From Lachnospiraceae bacterium (GTDB lineage: Bacteria; Bacillota; Clostridia; Lachnospirales; Lachnospiraceae), in the NCBI GenBank assembly GCA_902363135.1, contig CABIZF010000003.1, positions 124,001-188,000 of the forward strand: 64,000 nt of DNA. The letters are read 5' to 3'. This document shows, in pieces, positions 54,428 through 63,274 of this stretch (position 1 is its first letter; every line of letters begins with the position of its first letter). The notes beneath the pieces were generated by a model. That model did not search any database and was not told the DNA's origin. It saw only the letters and a list, made by a program, of their open reading frames with translations. Made by a program: the position numbers and the translations under genes.

Positions 54428-56180
54428 TGGTGTTAACAAATTGACTGTTATAGATCTCCGCGTAGAATCCGTTCCGTGCAAGCAGCTCCTTATGAGTGCC
54501 CTGCTCGACGATGTTACCGTCGCGCATGACAAGGATAACATCTGCGTTGCGGATGGTTGAGAGACGGTGGGCGACGATGAAGCTCGTACGGCCCTCCATC
54601 AACGTGTTGAATGCCTTCTGTATCCGGATCTCGGTACGGGTATCAATCGAGGAGGTCGCCTCATCGAGGATGAGCATCGGCGGAAGTGCAAGCATGACAC
54701 GCGCGATACAAAGCAGCTGCTTCTGCCCCTGTGAAAGATTGCCTCCGTTCTCAGTAATCATCGTATCGTATCCTTCCGGCAAACGGCGGATGAAGCTGTG
54801 CGCATGTGCTTCCTTCGCTGCCTGAATGATCTCCTCATCCGTTGCCGTGGGACGTCCCATCCGGATGTTGTCGCGGATCGTACCGCTGCGCAGCCACGTA
54901 TCCTGCAGCACCATACCAAAGCCACTCCGCAGCGTCTCACGCTTCATATCCCGGATATCAGTACCGCCTATGCGGATGGAACCCGAATCGACATCGTAGA
55001 ACCGCATCAGCAGATTGATCAGCGTTGTCTTTCCACAGCCGGTCGGACCGACAATTGCTACCATCTCGCCCTTTTTTACATCCAGATTAAAATCCTCGAT
55101 CAGCTTTTTCTCCGGTGTGTAGGAGAACGCCACATGTTCCAGACTGACATGGCCCATGTCATCTTCCGGCAGCGTTTTTTCAGGCTCCGGATCCGGAATC
55201 TGCGGTTCCTCATCGATCAGTTCAAACACCCGGCCCGCACATGCAATCGCATTTTGCAGCTCTGTGATAACACCGGAAATTTCATTAAATGGCTTCGTAT
55301 ACTGATTCGCATAAGACAAAAATGCAGAGAGCTGTCCGACAGTCATCACCCCGCGTACTGCCGCAAACGCTCCGGTCAGGCCGACTCCTGTATAGACAAG
55401 GCTGTTGACAAACCGGGTTGCCGGATTGGTGATGGATGAAAAGAAAATGGCGCGTAAGGAATATTTTTCCAATCGTCCGTTGATCTCATCAAAACGGGTC
55501 TGCACCTTTTTTTCCTGCCCATATGCCTGCACGACCTTCTGGTTCTCGATCATCTCGTTGATGAGCGCCGTCTGTTCACCACGCGTCGCCGACTGCAGCT
55601 TGAACATCGAATACGTCCGCTTCGCAATAAAGTTTGCTACAAACAACGATATCGGTGTCAGTACGACAACCACTACCGTAATACCTGCATTGACCGACAG
55701 CATGAAAAATAAAGTCCCGACAATCGTCGCCACACCGGTAAAGAGCTGTGTGAAGCCCATCAGCAGTCCGTCCGCGAACTGATCGACATCGGCGATGATC
55801 CGGCTGACGATCTCTCCGGTGGAATGCCCATCCAGATATTTTAACGGAAGAATCTCGATCTTCTGAAATGCCTCCTCCCGAATGCTTCTCGTCACTGTAT
55901 AAACGATACGGTTATTCGCAATGTTCATGATCCACTGCGCCGCCGCCGTCAGCAAAATAGCAATGAGCATCGTACGCAGAATTGCAATAATCTCAGTAAA
56001 TTCTACCTTGCCCGGTCCTAAAATATGATCCACAACCCGTCCGGTAAGCACCGGCAGATATAAGGTCAGCGCTACCGAGATGACTGCCATCAGAAGCGAC
56101 AACAGCACCCGAAACCACTGCGGCCGGATATATTCCAGTACCTTTTTTATGATTTCCTTTTGTCCTGCCTGCTTTTTCAT
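54399..56180 (-). CDS. Heterodimeric ABC exporter, second subunit (second system)
   Basis: A 593-aa half transporter with six helices and an ATPase. Walker A is GPTGCGKTT, Walker B LILDEATSSID with catalytic Glu, and the signature is degenerate, NLSQGQKQLL. It complements the upstream subunit, which has a normal signature but no Walker B Glu. The start overlaps that gene's stop as ATGA. The C-terminal residues (SSEQQQHAK) are encoded inside a palindromic repeat, so the natural end may have been altered. Confidence 0.92.
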   Translation of the reverse strand: MKKQAGQKEIIKKVLEYIRPQWFRVLLSLLMAVISVALTLYLPVLTGRVVDHILGPGKVEFTEIIAILRTMLIAILLTAAAQWIMNIANNRIVYTVTRSIREEAFQKIEILPLKYLDGHSTGEIVSRIIADVDQFADGLLMGFTQLFTGVATIVGTLFFMLSVNAGITVVVVVLTPISLFVANFIAKRTYSMFKLQSATRGEQTALINEMIENQKVVQAYGQEKKVQTRFDEINGRLEKYSLRAIFFSSITNPATRFVNSLVYTGVGLTGAFAAVRGVMTVGQLSAFLSYANQYTKPFNEISGVITELQNAIACAGRVFELIDEEPQIPDPEPEKTLPEDDMGHVSLEHVAFSYTPEKKLIEDFNLDVKKGEMVAIVGPTGCGKTTLINLLMRFYDVDSGSIRIGGTDIRDMKRETLRSGFGMVLQDTWLRSGTIRDNIRMGRPTATDEEIIQAAKEAHAHSFIRRLPEGYDTMITENGGNLSQGQKQLLCIARVMLALPPMLILDEATSSIDTRTEIRIQKAFNTLMEGRTSFIVAHRLSTIRNADVILVMRDGNIVEQGTHKELLARNGFYAEIYNSQFVNTSSEQQQHAK

Positions 56181-57922
56181 TGTGCATCCTCCTTCGGGAA
56201 CTGAGAATAATATATTTCCTGATAAACCTCACAGCTCTCAAGGAGGTCCTCATGCCGTCCCATACCAACGATCGCACCGTCATCCAGCACAAGAATCTGA
56301 TCCGCATACTGAATCGTTGATGCACGCTGGGAAACAATAAATACCGTCCGCTCTCCGGCAAGATCCCGGATCGCCTGACGCAGTCTTGCATCGGTCGCAA
56401 AATCCAGTGCCGAGGAGCTGTCGTCCAGAATCAGGATTTCCGGATGGCGCACGAGCGCACGCGCGATCGTCAGACGCTGCTTCTGTCCGCCGGAGAAATT
56501 CCGTCCCTCCTGCTCCACGACTGCATCCAATCCGCCTTTTCCTTTGAATACTACCTCGTCTGCCTGTGCTGCATGGATCGCCTCACGCAGCTCTTCCTCG
56601 GTCGCATGTTCATTACCCCAGAGCAGATTGTCCCGGATCGTCCCGGCAAAGAGCACCGCCTTCTGCATGACCATGCCGACTTTATTGCGCAGGGCATCCA
56701 GCTGGTACTCCCTTACATCCGTTCCGTTTACCCGGACACAGCCCTCACGCACATCATAGAAACGTGGAATCAGGCTGACAAGCGAGGACTTTCCGGAACC
56801 GGTACCTCCGATGATTCCGATCGTCTCACCCGGCATCGCCCGGAAGGTGATATCGGTCAGGGAATCTGCTCCTGCATTTTTATACCGAAAGCTGACATGA
56901 TCAAACTCCACTGCCGGAACATTCCCTTTCTTCTCATTGGCTGTTTCCGTCTTTGACGCCCCGGCTCCGGATACAACATCCGGCTCCAGATCCATGATCG
57001 CACCGATCCGGTTACCGCAGGCAATCGCCTTCGTTACATTAATGATCAGGTTCGCCAGCTTGACCAGCTCCACCAGGATCTGTGACATGTAGTTAACAAG
57101 CGCCACGACCGCACCCTGCGTAATAAATCCGCCGTCGACCCGAATCGCACCGGTATAGAGCAGCACGAGCAGACCGCCGTTGATCACCACATAGGTCAGC
57201 GGATTCATCAATGCAGAAATCCGTCCGGATAATACCTGAATCCCGACGAGCGCTTCATTTCCCTGCTCAAATGTCTCGATCTCCTTTTCCTCTCTGCGGA
57301 ACGCACGGATGACACGCACGCCCTGCAGGTTTTCCCGCGTCATTCCGGTCACGCGATCCAGACGCTCCTGCACCTTCCGATACAGCGGAATGCTCGCCAG
57401 CATAATACCAAATACGATGACGCAAAGAATCGGGATCACCACAACGAAAATCATGGCCGCTTTTACATCAATTGTAAATGCCATCACCATCGCGCCGAAC
57501 ACGATAAACGGTGAACGTAAAAACAGACGCAAAAACAGGTTTACACCTGACTGCACCTGATTGATATCACTTGTCATCCGCGTAATTAAGGTTGAAGTAC
57601 CACAGACATCCATCTCTGAAAAAGACAGGCTCTGAATGTGTGCAAACAGTTCGTGTCGCACCTTTGCCGCAAATCCGACCGCAGCCTTTGCCGCAAAATA
57701 CTGTGCGGTAATGGAGCAGATCAGTCCGATCAGCCCGAGTGCTGCCATGACAAGGCACATCCTCACAATGTACCCGCGATCGCCATTCGCAATACCGATA
57801 TCGATGATCCGCGCCATGACAAGCGGTACAAACAGCTCAAAGAGTGCCTCGAGCAGTTTAAATAACGGTGCACAGACGGACTCCTTCCGATACTCCTTCA
57901 TGTGTCTGAGAATCTTTCTCAT
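56177..57922 (-). CDS. Heterodimeric ABC exporter, first subunit (second system)
   Basis: A 581-aa half transporter. Walker A is GGTGSGKSS, the signature is NFSGGQKQRL, and Walker B reads LILDDSSSALD, with Asp at the catalytic Glu position. It is therefore the degenerate-site partner. It has a consensus promoter 60 nt upstream and, unlike the exporter at 19-21 kb, only a short leader without attenuator features. Multidrug or lipid export is likely, substrate unknown. Confidence 0.92.
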   Translation of the reverse strand: MRKILRHMKEYRKESVCAPLFKLLEALFELFVPLVMARIIDIGIANGDRGYIVRMCLVMAALGLIGLICSITAQYFAAKAAVGFAAKVRHELFAHIQSLSFSEMDVCGTSTLITRMTSDINQVQSGVNLFLRLFLRSPFIVFGAMVMAFTIDVKAAMIFVVVIPILCVIVFGIMLASIPLYRKVQERLDRVTGMTRENLQGVRVIRAFRREEKEIETFEQGNEALVGIQVLSGRISALMNPLTYVVINGGLLVLLYTGAIRVDGGFITQGAVVALVNYMSQILVELVKLANLIINVTKAIACGNRIGAIMDLEPDVVSGAGASKTETANEKKGNVPAVEFDHVSFRYKNAGADSLTDITFRAMPGETIGIIGGTGSGKSSLVSLIPRFYDVREGCVRVNGTDVREYQLDALRNKVGMVMQKAVLFAGTIRDNLLWGNEHATEEELREAIHAAQADEVVFKGKGGLDAVVEQEGRNFSGGQKQRLTIARALVRHPEILILDDSSSALDFATDARLRQAIRDLAGERTVFIVSQRASTIQYADQILVLDDGAIVGMGRHEDLLESCEVYQEIYYSQFPKEDAQ

Positions 57923-57980
57923 AGTTCACTTTCCCCTTCTACTTAGTTGCATACACCCAAACAGGCATGCATTCTTTCTA

Positions 57981-58009
57981 ATTATACGCTCTTCCTTTAT
58001 TTGTGTAAA
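57981..58009 (-). promoter_or_regulatory. Promoter of the second ABC exporter pair
   Basis: TTTACA (58004-58009), a 17-bp spacer and TATAAT (57981-57986) on the minus strand, immediately after the asparaginase gene. Confidence 0.85.
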
Positions 58010-58017
58010 GCCGGAAG

Positions 58018-59028
58018 TTACTCACACCAGTTCATCGTATTTCCCATCTCCCCGAGCAGATTCTGCCGCATAACGCTTTTCACCTCTTCCGGCGTCCGGT
58101 ACTGTCCAAGCGCCCACATCAGCTTCGTAACCGCCGCCTCAGAAGTCATGTTCCCTGTCTCGATTACCCCTTGTGCGAGCACCTGGCGCCCGACCTCATA
58201 TACGGTAAAATCGCTGCCCTCATACAGACACTGACTGCCGACTGCAATGATCATCCCGTCTGCCACTGCTTTTCCGATCACCTCCGTCAGATTTCTCCGC
58301 TCAAACGGCAGTCCACCGATACCAAATGCTTCTATATAAATGCCACGCACGCCCATCTCCTGCAATCTTGAAAAAATATCCGGCGAAATACCCGGAAACA
58401 GCTTCAGCAAAAAGACATCCGTACAAAAGCGTTCCCGCAGCACACATTCCCCGCCTTTATGCTTTTTCATCTCCGGATTGATGAGCAGTCCGCCACTGTT
58501 GATCCGCGCCGCATACGGATAATCAATGCTCTCAAATGCGTCAAAGCTGCGTGTCCGCACCTTGCTCGCCCGTACTCCGAGCATAATCTTCCGGTTAAAT
58601 GCCACATATACCCCCGGACAATGGCTCGCCGCCATATGAAGTGCTGCCCGGCAGTTCTCTGTCGCATCCGCAATCGGATTCTCGATCGAAACCTGACTGC
58701 CGGTGAGCACGACCGGAATCTCGATCTGCTGCAGTGCAAATGAGAGTGCACTCGCCGTATAAGCTAACGTATCTGTCCCATGGATAATGACGATCCCGTC
58801 ATACGCTTTTCGCCGCTCATAAACTCTTTGGGCGATCACACTCCACTCCTCCGGCTGCATATTGGAGCTGTCCAGCATGAACAATTCCTCTTCCTCCACA
58901 AGAAATCCATCCGTCAGCCCGGAAATTCGATCCAGAATATCATTTCCATGGAGTCCCGGCGCCAGCCCATTCTCACTGTGGGAGGAAGCAAGCGTCCCAC
59001 CTGTGCTCAGCATTAAAATTCGATTCAT
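58018..59028 (-). CDS. ansA: L-asparaginase (type I, cytoplasmic)
   Basis: A 336-aa amidohydrolase converting asparagine to aspartate and ammonia. The first catalytic Thr lies in ILMLSTGGTLASS and the second in VIIHGTDTLAYTASAL, with the VVLTGSQ stretch also present. There is no signal peptide, which fits the cytoplasmic AnsA type. AAAGGA precedes the ATG at 59028 with an 11-nt spacer; a longer frame starts 42 nt upstream. It has its own promoter. Confidence 0.93.
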   Translation of the reverse strand: MNRILMLSTGGTLASSHSENGLAPGLHGNDILDRISGLTDGFLVEEEELFMLDSSNMQPEEWSVIAQRVYERRKAYDGIVIIHGTDTLAYTASALSFALQQIEIPVVLTGSQVSIENPIADATENCRAALHMAASHCPGVYVAFNRKIMLGVRASKVRTRSFDAFESIDYPYAARINSGGLLINPEMKKHKGGECVLRERFCTDVFLLKLFPGISPDIFSRLQEMGVRGIYIEAFGIGGLPFERRNLTEVIGKAVADGMIIAVGSQCLYEGSDFTVYEVGRQVLAQGVIETGNMTSEAAVTKLMWALGQYRTPEEVKSVMRQNLLGEMGNTMNWCE

Positions 59029-59065
59029 GATAAAACGTTTCCTTTCGTTTTTACTCTTACTACCT

Positions 59066-59095
59066 ATCATACCTTATTTTCCGGAAGCGCGTCAA
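59066..59095 (-). promoter_or_regulatory. Promoter of ansA
   Basis: TTGACG (59090-59095), an 18-bp spacer and TATGAT (59066-59071) on the minus strand. Confidence 0.75.
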
Positions 59096-59180
59096 TCACT
59101 CCCACTATTTGCTTCCGTTCAGCCGGCACACCGATATTTATGTTCTATAAATGAGCAAATACTGGAAAGTATGCAAAACC

Positions 59181-59406
59181 ATAATAATGATGATGTGTTG
59201 GGGGCAAAAGGTATTTTGACCCCAACTGATGCCTACGAATTGCTCCGCTGCGAAGCAGCTCCCGCAATTCTGCAAACATTCGAAATCCGCTGATTTACTA
59301 CGTAAATCGCTACTTTCTCATGTTTGGCGGGTCCCAAGTTCAAAAGCCTTATCATGCAAGCATGAACGGCTTTTTGACCTTTTGACCCTGGCATCATCAT
59401 AATAAT
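59181..59406 (+). repeat. Multi-hairpin repeat, family A copy 3
   Basis: A 226-bp copy, almost identical to the one at 28.4 kb, with the clearest ends: ATAATAATGATGATG at the left and CATCATCATAATAAT at the right are near-perfect inverted repeats. It contains all four hairpins, including GTTGGGG...CCCCAAC. Confidence 0.9.
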
Positions 59407-59444
59407 AGAAGGCCCTCGCAGGAGCCCTCCAGAATACATGCAAA

Positions 59445-59495
59445 CAAGTCCCAACCCACTGCTTATTGCTTTGCGCAATTGAAGGAGGGGACTTG
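59445..59495 (-). terminator. Terminator after the GH27 gene
   Basis: CAAGTCCC pairs with GGGACTTG across a loop containing a TTGCGCAA hairpin, then TTTGC on the minus strand. Confidence 0.65.
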
Positions 59496-59510
59496 CTTGA
59501 TTCGGTTAAA

Positions 59511-60818
59511 TTACGCTTTCTTCAGGCACACCAGCTTCACACCGTGCGTCTCAACCGCCGCCGTCAGCGTGCGATCAATAGTGCCCTCTTTCTCGCCGGT
59601 CCACAGATCAGTGACTTCCCAGGCGCCTTCCAGGCCAAGCTTCTCCGTGCTCACGCTGAATGTATCCGGCCAGCCTGCGATGTTGAACATCGCCACATAC
59701 TGCTCTCCGTGCTCGCCCTCTGCCTGCCATACGATGAAATCGAATGTTCTGAGCACCTGATGAGCACCGTGGCTGTGCTTCGTCAGTCCGAGCACCGCAT
59801 CATTTGTCAAAAGGCTCATCGTCCACTCATCCACATCCGTCAGCTCACAGCCGAGCATCAACGGTGACCGGAAAATACACCAGAGTGAGAACAACGTCCG
59901 CTGTTCAGCTTTTGTCAGACGGGTCCAGCGCTCCGAAAGCCCATGCTCACAGCCACGGATGGACAGATGTCCGATTGGAATCATATCACAATCCGGATAG
60001 CATCCCTCAGATACATACGGACTCCAGCTGTCGCACCGTCCGAACATCTCCATGATATTCCCCCAGGAATCCCACAGGTCATTTGTGATCCGCCACATAT
60101 TTGCGTTTGCCCTCAGATGCTCCGCCTGCTCCAGCATTGCCGGTCCCGGCGAAAGACTGAGCACGATCTCGCGCCCGCTGTGCAGGATCGCATTATGCAG
60201 CAGCTCGATCTCATCGCCGCCGTACTGAAGTGCGCTCTCATCGTTCATCCGTCCATACTTCACGCAGATATCATCGACCTTAATAAAATCCACGCCCCAG
60301 GAAGCGTACAGCTCAATAATTGAATCGTAATACTCCTGAGCACCCGGCTTCGTCGCATCCACACCGTACATATCCGTATTCCATGCGCAGATCGAAGCCG
60401 GATGCGCGATCTGTCTCGCCATATAGGACGTTCCTTTTACCGGTGTATTCTGATGTACTGCCTGACGCGGAATGCCACGCATAATGTGGATACCAAACTT
60501 CAGCCCCTTGCTGTGCACATACTCTGCGATCGGTCCAAAACCTTTTCCATCTGCTGCAGACGGGAACCGGTTCGGCGCCGGGATCACCCGTCCATACTCA
60601 TCCATGCACAGATCCGCGAAATTGTGATAATGGCTCGTATCGGCTGTCGGCTCATACCACTGGATATCACAGACGACATACTCCCAGCCATGCTCCTTCA
60701 AATGCTCCGCCATATAGTCTGCATTCTGCCGCAGCTCCTTCTCCGTCACCGCCGCGCCATAACAGTCCCAGCTGTTCCAGCCCATCGGCGGGTATTTTGC
60801 AAAATCGTTTTTGTTCAT
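59511..60818 (-). CDS. GH27 alpha-galactosidase
   Basis: A 435-aa cytoplasmic GH27 enzyme. The opening YPPMGWNSWDCYGAAVTE is the GH27 signature. The nucleophile Asp is in VDFIKVDDICVKYG, and the acid/base Asp probably lies in the SEGCYPDCDMIPIGHL region. GH27 includes alpha-galactosidases and related beta-L-arabinopyranosidases, so the exact sugar is not certain. AAGGGAG precedes the start. It follows a GH36 gene by 98 nt, making a probable alpha-galactoside operon. Confidence 0.9.
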   Translation of the reverse strand: MNKNDFAKYPPMGWNSWDCYGAAVTEKELRQNADYMAEHLKEHGWEYVVCDIQWYEPTADTSHYHNFADLCMDEYGRVIPAPNRFPSAADGKGFGPIAEYVHSKGLKFGIHIMRGIPRQAVHQNTPVKGTSYMARQIAHPASICAWNTDMYGVDATKPGAQEYYDSIIELYASWGVDFIKVDDICVKYGRMNDESALQYGGDEIELLHNAILHSGREIVLSLSPGPAMLEQAEHLRANANMWRITNDLWDSWGNIMEMFGRCDSWSPYVSEGCYPDCDMIPIGHLSIRGCEHGLSERWTRLTKAEQRTLFSLWCIFRSPLMLGCELTDVDEWTMSLLTNDAVLGLTKHSHGAHQVLRTFDFIVWQAEGEHGEQYVAMFNIAGWPDTFSVSTEKLGLEGAWEVTDLWTGEKEGTIDRTLTAAVETHGVKLVCLKKA

Positions 60819-60916
60819 TTTTGTGCTCCCTTGTGAATATTTTGCTTTGTGTTGATAACTTCAGTATGGCACAGGGCTCACTTCTCATGTTACCATATTT
60901 TCATATATCTATAAAA

Positions 60917-63016
60917 TTATTTCAGCTGAATTCGAAACAATCTCGCTGCTGCCTTCTGCGGCATCTTCACATGCAACACGCCATTCTCATACGAATACTC
61001 GCAGAGCTGCTCTTTCGGATAAATGACGGAAACCTCTTCAATCTCTTTTTCGAGGGTAAGAGGAATTTCGACCTCATCCGTTGCCGGAGTAAATACCGCC
61101 AGATACGCGACATCTCCATTGATGATTCCATAGGCAAGTGCTTTATCCCTGATGTGTCCAAATCCAAGCGGGAAGAACGGAACACCGTCTCTTACATCAC
61201 TGCGAATCTCTTTATAAAGCGCAATTCCCTCCTGCATACGCTTCATTCCGGTATCACTCATCTTCCAGACCATGCCACTGATATATGGACGGAGCAGAAG
61301 CCCGTTTACCATATTGTAAATAACATGCTCTTCGTTATCCTCATATGGATATACCCACATACCGGCCTGTTCCGGCGTCACTGCGCTCGCCACATTTGCC
61401 GCAATGTGTGAATTGTGCAGGTAGTCCGTCTGATCGCTCGTCGACTGCAGGCTCAGAAGTTCCAGCATGCCATAGTCCATCCGCTGTCCGCCAGAACCAC
61501 AGTTTTCGATAACCAGCTCCGGATAATCGCGAAACAGATCTGCATACCACTGATGCAGACAACGATAGTGCTCCATGATCGCATCTGAGCAGCTGTCAGA
61601 GTTCAGATCACTTCCATATCCCATCGTCACATTATAGTCTACCTTAAAATACTCTACACCATAATCACGAATCAGACGGTCAACGACACCTCTGCAGTAA
61701 TCCCGTACTTCCGGGTTCCGGAAATCCAGAAGATAACGCTTATTGTCTGCGTGGCGCTTTCCATGACGACAGATGAACCAGTCATCCGGCAAAGTATCTG
61801 CCAGCTTGCAGGCAATTCCCATGACCTCAATTTCCAGCCAAAGCCCCATCTTCATGCCTTTGCTGTTCGCATACTCACAAATGGATTTCAGGCCGTTCGG
61901 AAAACGCTCCGGAGATTCCTTCCATTCACCAACACGATCCCACCAGAAACCCTTGTCATACCAGCCACAGTCCAGACAATAATATTCACAGCCCATCTCC
62001 GCTGCCTTATCAATGATCGCACGCTCCTTCTCATCGGTCGGATCGCCCATCAGGCAGTTCATATAGTCATTGAATACAACGTTCAGCTTCACATCATCGG
62101 TATTCGGTCTGCGGATCGCACGGCGATATCTCGTCAATGCCGCTGTCGCCTCACTGATTCCACCTTTTACGACTCCAAATGCAGCCGGTATCGTTGTAAA
62201 GGAAGCGCCTGGCTTCAGGTTTTTCCACCAGCCCTGCTCACTCTCCGTCGGTCCGGAAAGTGCCACATAGAGCCGCTTTCCAAGCCCGGAACCATATTCT
62301 ACATGCCACTGTCCAGAACTTTCAATCTCAAAGTAATACATCTCACCGGTCTCCGTATCCTGTGCATACCCCATCGGCAGATACTCACAGGTCGACCAGG
62401 AGCTGTTGCTTCCATACCAGAAGCGGTTCATGCCAAAGCCCGGGCAGTTGAAACCATCCGTCTCCATTCCGGTCAAATTCAGGTCTGTCGCCGCATGCTT
62501 ATTCCACTGTGCTTCGTCAGACCAGCTGTTGTTCGGCACGTAAATCTCTGTTTTTTTATAATATGGCTGCCCACCGTTGCCAGACACGCCCTGATAAATA
62601 AAGGAAGAAACATACTCCAGCCCGATATCCTCTATACCTGCATTGGTCAACACCGTCCACGTCCGCACGGCCGGAATTCCGTTAAAAAACTGCATGTGAT
62701 AGGCTGCCTCAAGGCCATATCCGGTTTTCATCTGAAGAACCAATTCTTTACCATTTGCAGTCTCCTTCAGGCTGTGTGTGTCGTACCTGAAATCGAACGA
62801 TGCACTTCCGGCATTGTGTTTATATGCATGCATGTGCCGTGTTGTTTTTCCAGTCACCTGCACCTCAACAACCGGAAAGATCGCTTCCGGATCGGTCGGT
62901 GTCGTCTTGGCGTTCGCCACATCTTCTGCTGTAAAATCCAGAAGCTCTACAATACCATCCTCACGGATTCCGAATTCCACTGTAAGTCCATTTTCTCTGA
63001 TATTAATGTTCTGCAT
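60917..63016 (-). CDS. GH36 alpha-galactosidase
   Basis: A 699-aa cytoplasmic enzyme. The N-terminal beta-domain is followed by the barrel, with nucleophile Asp in EYFKVDYNVTMGYG and the acid/base in the ENCGSGGQRMDYGML motif, both hallmarks of GH36. It removes alpha-galactosyl groups from melibiose, raffinose and stachyose. The start MQNINIRENG has AAAAGGAG upstream; a 40-codon longer frame is discarded. It lies downstream of the sugar permease at the window edge, which probably imports its substrate. Confidence 0.93.
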   Translation of the reverse strand: MQNINIRENGLTVEFGIREDGIVELLDFTAEDVANAKTTPTDPEAIFPVVEVQVTGKTTRHMHAYKHNAGSASFDFRYDTHSLKETANGKELVLQMKTGYGLEAAYHMQFFNGIPAVRTWTVLTNAGIEDIGLEYVSSFIYQGVSGNGGQPYYKKTEIYVPNNSWSDEAQWNKHAATDLNLTGMETDGFNCPGFGMNRFWYGSNSSWSTCEYLPMGYAQDTETGEMYYFEIESSGQWHVEYGSGLGKRLYVALSGPTESEQGWWKNLKPGASFTTIPAAFGVVKGGISEATAALTRYRRAIRRPNTDDVKLNVVFNDYMNCLMGDPTDEKERAIIDKAAEMGCEYYCLDCGWYDKGFWWDRVGEWKESPERFPNGLKSICEYANSKGMKMGLWLEIEVMGIACKLADTLPDDWFICRHGKRHADNKRYLLDFRNPEVRDYCRGVVDRLIRDYGVEYFKVDYNVTMGYGSDLNSDSCSDAIMEHYRCLHQWYADLFRDYPELVIENCGSGGQRMDYGMLELLSLQSTSDQTDYLHNSHIAANVASAVTPEQAGMWVYPYEDNEEHVIYNMVNGLLLRPYISGMVWKMSDTGMKRMQEGIALYKEIRSDVRDGVPFFPLGFGHIRDKALAYGIINGDVAYLAVFTPATDEVEIPLTLEKEIEEVSVIYPKEQLCEYSYENGVLHVKMPQKAAARLFRIQLK

Positions 63017-63186
63017 AATTTGCTCCTTTTCTGAAGTCTGATTATAGTTAGCAGTCCAAGCCAGCCGCTCCCCAACAGTAAAACTACATGAATGAAATAT
63101 CCATGCAAACATGACTACTTGGCTCGTTGCTCGCAAGAATAAAAGCCAAAAGCTTGTCTAACTCCGTAAAAATATTATTTTAAAAG

Positions 63187-63214
63187 GAACCTTCTCACAC
63201 ACTGTGGAAGGTTC
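63187..63214 (-). terminator. Terminator after the sugar permease gene
   Basis: GAACCTTC pairs with GAAGGTTC around a 12-nt loop, followed by CTTTTAAAAT on the minus strand. Confidence 0.75.
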
Positions 63215-63274
63215 GCTTTTGACACATCCGTCAGATAAATATTCATAATCCGCCCGATACTTGATACAATTCCA

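Larger units (their letters stand above)
59029..59510. other. Intergenic region between GH27 and asparaginase genes
   Basis: A 482-bp gap with, in transcription order on the minus strand, a GH27 terminator (59445-59495), repeat family A copy 3 (59181-59406) and the asparaginase promoter (59066-59095). Confidence 0.75.
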
